Part shown: positions 17,994 through 25,845 of the stretch, piece after piece
How positions within the stretch are numbered: the stretch's first letter is position 1
How the letters are laid out: every line of letters begins with the position of its first letter
NCBI GenBank assembly: GCA_019638705.1
Contig: JAHBTI010000017.1
Span: 1 to 64,000, forward strand
From: Bacteroidota bacterium
Lineage (GTDB): Bacteria; Bacteroidota; Bacteroidia; B-17B0; Aurantibacillaceae
Reading direction: 5' to 3'
DNA: 64,000 nt
The notes under the pieces: model-generated
Databases searched by the model: none
Told to the model about the DNA's origin: nothing
Seen by the model: the letters and a program-made list of their open reading frames with translations, nothing else
Program-made: the position numbers and the translations under genes

Positions 17994-18446
17994 CTAATCC
18001 CAAACATACTTCTCATCATATTCAACATTATACTTTTTTAGAAAGGCACGGTATTCATCCTGAAAGACTTTCTTGCTGTGATGTTCGTGCTGATTAGCGA
18101 TGTACGCAATTACGGTATCTACTTCCGAAGGATTTACAGAAAAAGCACCATAGCCGTCTTGCCAATAAAAGTTTTCATAATCTATTCCTTTTGTCTTTAT
18201 CCATTTGGATGAATGTGATTTCAGTTCTTCCATCAACTTCATCAGGGCTATCTTTTTTGATAGCATACAAAGGATATGGATATGGTCGGTATAGCCGCCA
18301 ACTTTTATAACTGTGCATTCGAGTTTATTACATATACCACCGAGATAGGCGTGCAGTTCCGTTTCTACCGGTGGGTGTATCAGCGGCTGACGGTGCTTGG
18401 TGCTGAACACGATGTGTATGTAGTTTTTTACGAGCGACTGTCCCAT
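17994..18446 (-). CDS. REP-associated tyrosine transposase (IS200/IS605-like Y1)
   Basis: 150-aa single-domain Y1 transposase. It shows the HUH metal site (YTDHIHILCML near residue 65), the conserved WQDGYGAFSVN and a YxxxQ motif (AYIANQHEHH) whose tyrosine is the expected nucleophile for single-strand DNA transfer. ATG 18446 (MGQSLVKNYIHIVFSTKHRQ) is chosen because upstream residues in the open frame are translated REP sequence. REPs lie on both sides and a direct repeat of about 36 bp brackets the gene, so a RAYT role is likely. A simple IS200-type element is the alternative. Confidence 0.9.
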   Translation of the reverse strand: MGQSLVKNYIHIVFSTKHRQPLIHPPVETELHAYLGGICNKLECTVIKVGGYTDHIHILCMLSKKIALMKLMEELKSHSSKWIKTKGIDYENFYWQDGYGAFSVNPSEVDTVIAYIANQHEHHSKKVFQDEYRAFLKKYNVEYDEKYVWD

Positions 18447-18460
18447 AGTATTTGTATTAC

Positions 18461-18617
18461 GCCCCTTCGGGGTTCGATGGGCAATACCCATCGGTAGTAT
18501 ATCCCGCCCCTTCGGGGCTATGCGTCCAAGCCCTGAAAGGGCGTAATCTCGCAGCGAGGCGGTAACGCCCCTCGCTACTACAGTGGCAACGCCACGAAAC
18601 AAAGCCCTGAAAGGGCG
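18461..18617. repeat. REP cluster upstream of the RAYT gene
   Basis: Type C palindromes (GCCCCTTCGGGGC) lie at 18461-18473 (one mismatch) and 18506-18518, type B at 18530-18542 and 18604-18616, type A at 18553-18576 and type D at 18583-18595. A further hairpin CGATGGG...CCCATCG is at about 18475-18492. The block abuts the transposase start. Confidence 0.9.
18582..18617 (+). repeat. right direct repeat flanking the RAYT
   Basis: Second copy of the D-B palindrome pair seen at 17932-17968. The two copies bracket about 613 bp that includes the transposase gene and may mark the ends of the mobile or ancestral unit. Confidence 0.85.
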
Positions 18618-18664
18618 ATATATGGTTATATGTATGAGATGTATGTATCATCATAATGTATTAC

Positions 18665-18738
18665 GCCCCTTCGGGGCTGGTTATATGTGTATCGTTATAT
18701 GCGAGGGGCGATGCTGATGTATCCTGCCCCTTCGGGGC
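18665..18738. repeat. REP pair overlapping the 3' end of hsdS
   Basis: Type C palindromes (GCCCCTTCGGGGC) lie at 18665-18677 and 18726-18738, with a type A half copy (GCGAGGGGCGATGC) at 18701-18714. The second C copy and the half A copy are inside the hsdS reading frame. Confidence 0.88.
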
Positions 18739-19858
18739 TGCGCAACTCTCCTGCAAACGCCTTCCGCAAAACACTCTTTTTCAACTCTTCCAAATCATCT
18801 ATTTTCTTTTGATACACTGCTTCCAACTTTTGCGTTTCGGCTCGCAGGGCATCTAATTGGCGGACGATGGTTTGTTGCTCTTCAAGTGAAGGAAATGGGA
18901 AATACTGAGTTTCAAAAGTTCCCAAATTGATATTGTCTTGGGCACTTCCCTTTCCTAACTTCTGTAGTTCTGCTTTGAAATATTGCAACAAGTAATAAGC
19001 AAAATTCAAGTCGGCTTTTTTCTCATCAACTTCAAAACCGATAATGCTATCAGGAATACAAGCATCAAAATCTAAAATTGCTGTCTCTGCAATATTTGCA
19101 GCAATAGTTATGCAAATAGTTCCTTTCTTCCAAAGTTTACTTTGTGCTAATCCAGCTTCATTATATGTCTGAGTGTAATTTGAAATATATTTATTTGCAT
19201 TGCGAACTTCTCCCGTCTGAATAAATGGATATTTACCACCATACAATCCTTCCCAATTTCTTGGTCTGTGTTTTGATTTTCCACGTCCAAAAACTTTTGC
19301 AACATCTTGTAATTTCTTTTTTTCCCACTTCCCATTTTCAAACACCCCCTGCAAATAACTTTCAAAAAGCTCCTTCGTATTTTTCAGGTTTTGTTGGGCA
19401 TTGTTTTTTGCCTGCTCAGTAGCCGAAAAGGCTTTGTCTAAAATGGAAACAATGCGGTGTTGTACTTCAAGTGGAACGTAAGGAAAATATTCGTTTTGAT
19501 AATCTTTAAAATAAATATGCGGAATGGCTGCACCTGCAACATACTTTTTGAAATCTATGGTTTGTAAGTAGTAATACAAGTAATTCAAATCAATTCCGTC
19601 TTTTGGAAAAAGATATTGCAATGTTCCGATAACAGAAGTTTTAGCTTCCATTTTCGTTACACGCCCAACGCCCGAACCATCTTTCACGATTGATAAATAC
19701 GGTTTTTCATTATGATAAAAACTTACGTTTTTGATAAAACCGCTTGCACCAAAAATTGGATATTCGCCTTCTTCATTCGTCAACTGATTTTGTGAAACAT
19801 TTGACGAGCCTTTCTCGCAAACATCCCCCAACTTCTTTATTTGCCAACCTTGCTTCAT
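18695..19858 (-). CDS. hsdS: type I restriction-modification specificity subunit
   Basis: 387-aa S subunit that sets the DNA target for both methylation and cleavage. It has two target-recognition domains. The first runs from MKQGWQIKKLGDVCEKG to about 120, with a central helix (EVQHRIVSILDKAFSATEQA). The second begins at KKLQDVAKVFGRG near 182, with a distal helix (SLEEQQTIVRQLDALRAETQ). The family's usual end KAFAGEL is followed here by RSPEGAGYISIAPRI, which is translated REP sequence and brings its own stop. The start codon overlaps the stop of the ORF6N gene (ATGA), so they are translationally coupled. Confidence 0.93.
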   Translation of the reverse strand: MKQGWQIKKLGDVCEKGSSNVSQNQLTNEEGEYPIFGASGFIKNVSFYHNEKPYLSIVKDGSGVGRVTKMEAKTSVIGTLQYLFPKDGIDLNYLYYYLQTIDFKKYVAGAAIPHIYFKDYQNEYFPYVPLEVQHRIVSILDKAFSATEQAKNNAQQNLKNTKELFESYLQGVFENGKWEKKKLQDVAKVFGRGKSKHRPRNWEGLYGGKYPFIQTGEVRNANKYISNYTQTYNEAGLAQSKLWKKGTICITIAANIAETAILDFDACIPDSIIGFEVDEKKADLNFAYYLLQYFKAELQKLGKGSAQDNINLGTFETQYFPFPSLEEQQTIVRQLDALRAETQKLEAVYQKKIDDLEELKKSVLRKAFAGELRSPEGAGYISIAPRI

Positions 19859-20736
19859 ATCAATTTCAAAATTGCGTTCATAATATTGCTTACACTTTCT
19901 TTTTCCATTTTAGAAAAAGCAAACCATTTTTTGCCCAAATCTTTTAATGATGCACCCAAATGGTAAATTTCTTTTTGGTCAATTATCAAAAAGCGGTCGT
20001 GGCTTTGGGTAAAGGTTTTGGCGGTAAAATTGCCGTATTGTGTGTTGGCTTTTTGCACATCAAGCGTTAGTTGTTTGCTTATGTTTTTGCTGAGCAACAA
20101 TACGCTTGTGCCTTTTTTCTTTTTGGCTAAATGCGTAAGTGTGGTTTCGTCAATATAGTTATCAATCAACGCAATGTTTTGTTTAGCCGAGCGTATAATT
20201 TTAGAGGCGAGTTCGTAGGCATCAAACACCTGTCCGTCAAAAAACACACCTTGTGTGGGAATGGTGTTTCCTTCCAATGCTTTAAATACTTTTTCAAACT
20301 TTTGGTCGGTTTCAAGTTGTTTGCGTTCAATGCCGTCCATACGTTGCAATAGTCCGTTGTGGTTGGCAATAAGTTTACGCATTTCTACAAAAGCCCGCAT
20401 AATGGCAACGTGTATTTTTGAAGCTGTTTCACTTTTTAACACGCCCGATAAGCCCGAAACTCCCTGTTCAGTAAAAGCGAAAGGTAATTTTCTTCTGCCT
20501 CCGTGTTCACTTGATGTCACATTTTGTGATGTCAAGTTATTCCATTCTTCTTGTGTGAGTTGAAACATAAAATCACTAGGAAAACGGTCAATGTTTCGTT
20601 TTACAGCTTGATTAAGGGCTCTGGTTTCTACTTGATACATTTCCGCCAAATCGCTATCAATCATTACCTGCACGCCACGAATGTTGAAAATTTTGTTTTC
20701 AATTTGCTTTTGCGATATGCTTAATTCGTTGCTCAT
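19855..20736 (-). CDS. ORF6N-domain protein with PLD-like C-terminal domain
   Basis: About 293 aa. The N-terminal ORF6N domain (NIRGVQVMIDSDLAEMYQVE, RNIDRFPSDFMFQLT, FAFTEQGVSGLSGVLKSE) is the DNA-binding module of phage antirepressor-like proteins. The C-terminal half (FDAYELASKIIRSAKQNIAL, QSHDRFLIIDQKEIYHLG) resembles a phospholipase-D-like fold. I prefer ATG 20736 because a GTTGCA-N5-TGCAAC dyad covers the region of upstream starts. It sits between hsdM and hsdS and overlaps hsdS by 4 bp, so it is probably expressed with the system. A 29-bp quasi-palindrome lies within its coding sequence. Confidence 0.85.
   Translation of the reverse strand: MSNELSISQKQIENKIFNIRGVQVMIDSDLAEMYQVETRALNQAVKRNIDRFPSDFMFQLTQEEWNNLTSQNVTSSEHGGRRKLPFAFTEQGVSGLSGVLKSETASKIHVAIMRAFVEMRKLIANHNGLLQRMDGIERKQLETDQKFEKVFKALEGNTIPTQGVFFDGQVFDAYELASKIIRSAKQNIALIDNYIDETTLTHLAKKKKGTSVLLLSKNISKQLTLDVQKANTQYGNFTAKTFTQSHDRFLIIDQKEIYHLGASLKDLGKKWFAFSKMEKESVSNIMNAILKLI
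20509..20537. promoter_or_regulatory. 29-bp quasi-palindrome inside the ORF6N-PLD gene
   Basis: ACTTGATGTCACA ... TGTGATGTCAAGT is symmetric about 20523, with two G/T mismatch pairs and one central T/T pair. On the coding strand the axis falls on the first base of codon 72 (Asn), directly after TCA CAA (Ser-Gln). The same codon-relative position is palindromic in the other two ORF6N genes. Confidence 0.75.
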
Positions 20737-20753
20737 CTTTTCTTTTTTCAATG

Positions 20754-20770
20754 GTTGCATTTTTTGCAAC
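20754..20770. promoter_or_regulatory. dyad upstream of the ORF6N-PLD gene
   Basis: GTTGCA-N5-TGCAAC is a perfect 6+6 dyad located 18-34 bp before the preferred start codon. It shares the TTGC/GCAA half-sites seen upstream of other ORF6N genes here, but with a shorter spacer. Confidence 0.6.
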
Positions 20771-20814
20771 AGTTCATTTTCTTCTATGTGGGGACAAATT
20801 ATCCCTATGTAAAT

Positions 20815-22266
20815 TTATATCAGTTCTTTAATGGTATTTAAAATTTCTGCACTTTCTTTATCCAATGCTTTCATTTCTTTTAAAATGGCTTTCGGTTGGC
20901 GCAGGGCAGTTTCTTCTTTTTTATTTGGGTTTTTTACGCTTAAATCAAAGGTAGTTTGGTCAATGTCTTTTACATTTATCGTCCAGGAGTTTTCGCTGTC
21001 GGCAAAGTTTTTTTGCAGTTTTACAAACTCTGCCAAATCGTTTTCGTTCAGCGGATTGGTTTTGCCCAAATTGCGGTCGAGGTTCAGCGAGTAAAACCAA
21101 ACTTTTTGCGTGGGTTTTCCTTTTTCAAAAAACAACACAACGGTTTTTACGCCCGCACCGGTAAATGTTCCACCCGGCAAATCCAACACGGTGTGCAGGT
21201 TGCAACTTTCCAATAAGGTTTTGCGAATGGCAACGGTGGCGTTGTCGGTATTGCTCAAAAAGGTGTTTTTAATTACCACACCTGCTTTTCCGCCTGCTTT
21301 CAATATTTTAATGAAATGCTGCAAAAACAGCGATGCGGTTTCACCTGTTTTTATGGGGAAGTTTTGTTGCACTTCGGCACGTTCTTTCCCGCCAAATGGC
21401 GGATTGGCAAGCACCACATCGTAGCGGTCTTTTTCCTGTATGTCGGCAAGGTTTTCGGCAAGTGTATTGGTGTGTATGATGTTGGGTGCTTCCACACCGT
21501 GCAAAATCATATTCATAATGCCGATGATATAGGCTAATGATTTTTTCTCTTTGCCGTAAAAAGTTTTCTTCTGAAGCGTTACGGTGTCTTTGGTGGAAAG
21601 CCCTTTTTGGTTTAAGTACGCAAAGGCTTCGCACAAGAAACCTGCGCTGCCGCAAGCACCGTCATAAATTTTTTCACCAATTTTTGGGTTCACCACTTTT
21701 ACAATGGTAGTAATCAAGGGACGAGGCGTGTAGTATTCGCCGCCGTTTCGCCCGGCATTGCCCATATTTTTTATTTTGTCTTCGTAGAGGTGGCTCATTT
21801 CGTGCTTTTCGGCATGGGTACGAAAACGCAACTGATCGATGAGGTTAATCACTTCGCGCAAATTGTAGCCGCTTTGCAGTCGGTTTTTCAGTTCGCTGAA
21901 AATTTCGCCAATCTTATATTCAATGGTGTCGGCACTTTCGGCATTGGTCTTAAATTTTTTGAGGTAGGGGAAGAGTTTGTTGTTTACAAAATCGCTGAGG
22001 TCGTCGCCCGTAAGAGCCGTATGATGATTGAGTTTACCGTCTTTGCTTTTTGGCATTGCCCACACTGTCCATTGAAATTTTTTTTCAATAATGGGCGTGT
22101 ACGTTTTGCCTGTAAGTTCGGCAGCGGTGGCGCGGTCTTTCTCTAAGTCGTCCAAATATTTTAGAAACAAAATCCATGAGGTTTGTTCTACGTAATCCAG
22201 TTCACTGCCACAGCCTGCGTCTTTGTGCAGTATATCGTCTATATTTTTAAAAGTTTGCTCAAACAT
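20815..22266 (-). CDS. hsdM: type I restriction-modification DNA methyltransferase subunit
   Basis: About 483 aa from ATG 22266 (MFEQTFKNIDDILHKDAG), where family similarity begins. It is the N6-adenine methyltransferase subunit using S-adenosylmethionine. The N-terminal HsdM helical domain is followed by SAM motif I (KIYDGACGSAGFLCEAF near 200) and catalytic motif IV (VVLANPPFGG near 288). Length is normal for the family. A -7 box lies 22-29 bp upstream. It is the first gene of the restriction-modification operon. Confidence 0.95.
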   Translation of the reverse strand: MFEQTFKNIDDILHKDAGCGSELDYVEQTSWILFLKYLDDLEKDRATAAELTGKTYTPIIEKKFQWTVWAMPKSKDGKLNHHTALTGDDLSDFVNNKLFPYLKKFKTNAESADTIEYKIGEIFSELKNRLQSGYNLREVINLIDQLRFRTHAEKHEMSHLYEDKIKNMGNAGRNGGEYYTPRPLITTIVKVVNPKIGEKIYDGACGSAGFLCEAFAYLNQKGLSTKDTVTLQKKTFYGKEKKSLAYIIGIMNMILHGVEAPNIIHTNTLAENLADIQEKDRYDVVLANPPFGGKERAEVQQNFPIKTGETASLFLQHFIKILKAGGKAGVVIKNTFLSNTDNATVAIRKTLLESCNLHTVLDLPGGTFTGAGVKTVVLFFEKGKPTQKVWFYSLNLDRNLGKTNPLNENDLAEFVKLQKNFADSENSWTINVKDIDQTTFDLSVKNPNKKEETALRQPKAILKEMKALDKESAEILNTIKELI

Positions 22267-22287
22267 TTTGCTCAATAAAATAAGTTG

Positions 22288-22295
22288 CAAAGCTA
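22288..22295 (-). promoter_or_regulatory. -7 element for hsdM
   Basis: Read on the minus strand this is TAGCTTTG, matching TAnnTTTG, ending 21 bp before the hsdM ATG. It is the same octamer as the -7 box of the ORF6N gene at 31083. Confidence 0.5.
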
Positions 22296-22455
22296 ATCAA
22301 TTCAACAAACCAAGTCCTACAACCTTTCTTCCAACTTCAACAAAAAGAAAACCCCATATTTACCTGAACCTTGAACTTGCCATATTACTTGGTTTCGCAA
22401 ACCGAAAACTATCTTCATTAGTTTGAAACGGTTTACGGTAAAAAGAAGTGAATTG

Positions 22456-22983
22456 TTATTTGAAAGAAAGAACCTCCTCCCACTTCTCTTCCAATCTCAA
22501 CAAAGAAAATCCCGAATAAGAAAAAGCACCTTTCAATTTTCTTTCTGAAAAATCTTTTTGCAATTCATAAAACTTAGGTTTTTTTAAATCGCGGAAAGCA
22601 ACGGTTATGTGCGGGTGAAAACCCCGCAAGTCTTCGGCTTCGTTAAAGAGTTTCAGTTCACGTTTAGCGAAGTTTGTGAGTTGTGTGTGCAGTTCATTTA
22701 AAGTTTCGTTTGGCAACACATTTGCAAAAATTACACGCGGCTCAAAAAAAGAAAAACCGTTTATGTCAAGCGAAAATTGTTTTTTAAACTCAAATGTTTT
22801 CAGTTTTTCAATCAACACATTTTCTTTTTCTTCTTTCCACTCAAAAGGGCGATGCAGCGTAATGTGCGCGGGGCTTCGCAACGCACCTTTTAAATGGTGT
22901 TTTGAGAACAATTCTTGCTTGATGTTTTCTATTTCCTGAAACAAAGGTTCGGGAATAATAATTGCTATAAAATACTTTCTCAT
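22456..22983 (-). CDS. 2'-5' RNA ligase / cyclic phosphodiesterase family protein
   Basis: About 175 aa from ATG 22983 (MRKYFIAIIIPEPLF); longer in-frame starts lie in repeat DNA and are rejected. It is a 2H phosphoesterase with two HxT motifs, HITLHRPFEW near residue 44 and HPHITVAFRD near 126. Members open 2',3'-cyclic phosphates or join RNA ends with 2'-5' bonds; the physiological substrate is unclear. The gene is divergent from the nucleotidyltransferase, with a repeat hairpin in the shared gap. Confidence 0.87.
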   Translation of the reverse strand: MRKYFIAIIIPEPLFQEIENIKQELFSKHHLKGALRSPAHITLHRPFEWKEEKENVLIEKLKTFEFKKQFSLDINGFSFFEPRVIFANVLPNETLNELHTQLTNFAKRELKLFNEAEDLRGFHPHITVAFRDLKKPKFYELQKDFSERKLKGAFSYSGFSLLRLEEKWEEVLSFK

Positions 22984-22989
22984 TTTTTC

Positions 22990-23070
22990 AACACGGAGGC
23001 ACAGAGGCACGGAGTTTTTTACAAAGTAAATATAATTCTCTGTATCTCCGTGTCTTTGTGCCTCTGTGTT
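22990..23070. repeat. inverted repeat of the CACAGAGGCAC type
   Basis: A left arm of about 25 bp (AACACGGAGGCACAGAGG...) pairs imperfectly with the right arm ending GTGCCTCTGTGTT. It fills the divergent gap between two genes. Two related units are found at 49642-49770. Confidence 0.8.
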
Positions 23071-23084
23071 TAACCAAATTATAT

Positions 23085-23092
23085 TATTTTTG
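23085..23092 (+). promoter_or_regulatory. -7 element for the nucleotidyltransferase operon
   Basis: TATTTTTG fits TAnnTTTG and lies 19 bp before the ATG at 23112. Confidence 0.45.
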
Positions 23093-23111
23093 CCGAACAT
23101 TAAAATTAACC

Positions 23112-24122
23112 ATGCAAATCATTATTCCTATGGCAGGCAAAGGCAAACGTATGCGACCGCACACGCTCACCACTGCCAAGCCCTTAATTCCCGTTGCGGG
23201 GAAACCCATTGTGCAGCGGCTTGTAGAAGATATTACCAAAGTATGCGGGCAAAAGGTGAATGAAATTGCATTTGTGATTGCGCCCGATTTTGGCGCGGAA
23301 GTGGAACAAAACCTTATTAAAGTTGCTGAAAGTCAAGGCGCGAAGGGAAGTATTTATTATCAGGAAAAAGCATTGGGAACGGCTCACGCCATTATGTGCG
23401 CCAAAGATGCCATAAAAGGAAAAACAGTTGTGGCTTTTGCCGACACCTTATTTAAAGCCGATTTTGTGATGGACACCGAACAGGAAGGCGTAATTTGGGT
23501 TCAGAAGATTGACGACCCAAGTCAGTTTGGTGTGGTGAAATTAGACGACAAAGGCGTGATTACCGATTTCGTTGAAAAGCCAAAAGACTTTGTGAGCGAT
23601 TTGGCAATCATAGGCATTTATTATTTTAAAGACGGCGATTATCTGAAAAGTGAATTGCAATATTTATTGGATAACAACATCACCGAAAAAGGCGAATTTC
23701 AACTCACTAACGCTTTGGAAAACATGAAAGCCAAAGGCACAAAATTTACGCCGGGTAAAGTAAGCGAGTGGTTGGATTGCGGAAACAAAAACGCTACGGT
23801 TTACACCAATCAGCGTGTGTTGGAATTTGACAAAGGACAAGCGCACTTAAAAGGAAAAAACATAAAAAACAACAACAGCGTAATTATTGAGCCTTGTTTT
23901 ATCGGCGATAATGTGGAGTTAAATAATTCGGTTGTTGGACCTTATGCGGGCATTGGTGCAAACAGCAAAGTGAGCAACAGCATTATTAAAAATTCTATTG
24001 TGCAAAGCAATGCAAACATCTCAAACGCCAACATTGAAAACAGTATGTTGGGCATTGGCGCGGAAGTAAAAGGAAAAGCATTAGATTTAAGCATTAGCGA
24101 TTACACACAAATTATTGCGTAA
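23112..24122 (+). CDS. sugar-phosphate nucleotidyltransferase
   Basis: 336 aa from ATG 23112. The N-terminal Rossmann-like domain has GKGKRMRPHTLTTAKPLIPV (residues 9-28), the phosphate-binding loop and catalytic Lys of glucose-1-phosphate thymidylyl/uridylyltransferases. The C-terminal part has left-handed beta-helix hexapeptides (NNSVIIEPCFIGDNVELNNS). It would activate a sugar-1-phosphate with a nucleotide for envelope glycans. RmlA-like or GlmU/mannose-1-P guanylyltransferase-like activity cannot be separated by eye. It heads a tightly packed operon with three envelope genes. Confidence 0.88.
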   Translation: MQIIIPMAGKGKRMRPHTLTTAKPLIPVAGKPIVQRLVEDITKVCGQKVNEIAFVIAPDFGAEVEQNLIKVAESQGAKGSIYYQEKALGTAHAIMCAKDAIKGKTVVAFADTLFKADFVMDTEQEGVIWVQKIDDPSQFGVVKLDDKGVITDFVEKPKDFVSDLAIIGIYYFKDGDYLKSELQYLLDNNITEKGEFQLTNALENMKAKGTKFTPGKVSEWLDCGNKNATVYTNQRVLEFDKGQAHLKGKNIKNNNSVIIEPCFIGDNVELNNSVVGPYAGIGANSKVSNSIIKNSIVQSNANISNANIENSMLGIGAEVKGKALDLSISDYTQIIA

Positions 24123-25845
24123 CATTTTGGTAAAATATTTTTTCCTTGTTTTGATTTGCGGATTTATTTCCTGCAAAAGCAAAAAAAATGCTGTGCAAAC
24201 ACCAAATGCACACGAAGCCACACGCAAAGAAATGGAGTTTGGTTACAATTATGTAAGCGGCTGCACCGAGCGCATGAAAGGCAATTTGCAGGAAGCCTTA
24301 AAATTGTTTGAAACCTGCAAAAGCATTCATCCCGATAACGCCGCCGTGCATTACGAATTGGGAACAATTTACAAACTGCTCGGAAAAAATCAAACAGCTT
24401 TAGCACACGCAAAATTTTGTGCCGAAGCCGACAAAAAAAATGAATGGTATCAGCTCTTGTTGGTTGAATGTTATAACGCGCAGGGGCAATACAATCAATC
24501 GGTAAAAATACGCGAGCAATTGGTAAAAGATTTTCCGCACAGAGGCGATTTTAAAGAAGACCTTGCCATTGAATACGCCGTGCTTGGCAAATACGATGCG
24601 GCTTACAAGATTTACAATGAGTTGGAAAAAAATTACGGCATCAACGAGCAAATTACCATTAACAAAGTAAAATTGCTGAGAGGGCAACGGAAAAACAAAG
24701 AAGCCGAACAGGAACTCATTAAACTTTCTGACTCCGACAAAAACGAAACGCGCTATTATAATTACCTCGCCGATTTTTACATTGAACAAGGCAGTTTGGA
24801 AAAAGCAAAAGCCATGTACGATAAAATTGCAGAAGTTAATCCCAACGACCCTGCCGTTCATCTTTCCCTACACGATTATTACAGCGCGAAAGGAAACGAA
24901 AGCGAAGCATTTAATCATTTAAAAAAAGCCTTTCAGAATACGGAATTGGACATAAACGTAAAAGCAAATATTTTAAGCACCTTTTACGACAGAGCGCGCG
25001 AACAACCGCAATCGGAAGTGTATCGTCAAGGTATGGAGTTGGCAAAAATCATGTTGCAATCTCAGCCCAACGCACCCGAAAGCAATTCTGCTTACGCCGA
25101 TTTTTTGCTGTTGGATAATCAATTGGAAGAAGCCTCAAAACATTATTACATGGCTGCAATAAACGAAAGCAGAAACCCAAACGTGTGGATTAATTTGCTT
25201 GCAAGCGATTATGATTTGCACCGCTACGATTCGTTGGAACGCCACAGCACAACGGCATTAGAATTGTTTCCGAGTTATTCGTCTTTTTATTTTTACAACG
25301 GTATTGCCAACATTCAACTGCACGATTACAAAAAAGCGGCGCAATCACTCAATGAAGGTTTGGGTTTTGTGGTGGACAATAATCTTTTGCTGATTAGTTT
25401 TTATTCCAATTTGGGCGATGCCTATTTTAATCTGAAAGAATTTTCCAACTCCGACAAAGCCTTTGATGAAGCCCTGAAAATTGATGCGGACAATACTTAT
25501 GTGCTGAATAATTATGCCTATTATCTTTCGTTACGCAACGAACATTTGGACAAAGCAGAAAAATATTCAAAACGCACAAACGATTTGAAGCCCGACAACC
25601 GCAACTATCAGGACACTTACGCATGGATTTTGTTTCAGCAAAAAAAATATACCGAAGCCGAAACATGGATTTTAAAAGCTGTTACGGGAACAAACAATGC
25701 TACCATTTTAGAACATTACGGCGATATTCTTTTTAAACTCAACAAATCTGCCGAAGCCTTAAAACAATGGCAAGCCGCAAAAGAAGCAGGTGGCACATCA
25801 GAAGAATTGCTGAAAAAAATACAAGACAAAAAACTGAATGATTAA
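24115..25845 (+). CDS. TPR-repeat lipoprotein
   Basis: 576 aa with a non-ATG start: TTG at 24115 overlaps the preceding gene by 8 bp, and another TTG at 24127 is possible. A lipobox (GFISC) near residue 20 marks a lipoprotein. The rest is about twelve tetratricopeptide repeats (for example AVHYELGTIYKLLGKNQTAL), a protein-protein scaffold. It is conserved in this operon position in Bacteroidota next to DUF4292 and EnvC-like genes, pointing to a role in envelope assembly; the partner is unknown. Confidence 0.85.
   Translation: MRNILVKYFFLVLICGFISCKSKKNAVQTPNAHEATRKEMEFGYNYVSGCTERMKGNLQEALKLFETCKSIHPDNAAVHYELGTIYKLLGKNQTALAHAKFCAEADKKNEWYQLLLVECYNAQGQYNQSVKIREQLVKDFPHRGDFKEDLAIEYAVLGKYDAAYKIYNELEKNYGINEQITINKVKLLRGQRKNKEAEQELIKLSDSDKNETRYYNYLADFYIEQGSLEKAKAMYDKIAEVNPNDPAVHLSLHDYYSAKGNESEAFNHLKKAFQNTELDINVKANILSTFYDRAREQPQSEVYRQGMELAKIMLQSQPNAPESNSAYADFLLLDNQLEEASKHYYMAAINESRNPNVWINLLASDYDLHRYDSLERHSTTALELFPSYSSFYFYNGIANIQLHDYKKAAQSLNEGLGFVVDNNLLLISFYSNLGDAYFNLKEFSNSDKAFDEALKIDADNTYVLNNYAYYLSLRNEHLDKAEKYSKRTNDLKPDNRNYQDTYAWILFQQKKYTEAETWILKAVTGTNNATILEHYGDILFKLNKSAEALKQWQAAKEAGGTSEELLKKIQDKKLND

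Noticed and set aside
17747-18028. Open frame of 93 codons on the minus strand
   Set aside because: It is translated REP palindrome sequence (SPERAK, ATPLATL) running into the transposase 3' end; there is no independent protein signature.
15161-22266. Restriction locus as part of a prophage or integrative element
   Set aside because: No integrase, attachment-site repeat, tRNA or phage structural gene flanks it; ORF6N genes alone are not enough evidence for a prophage.
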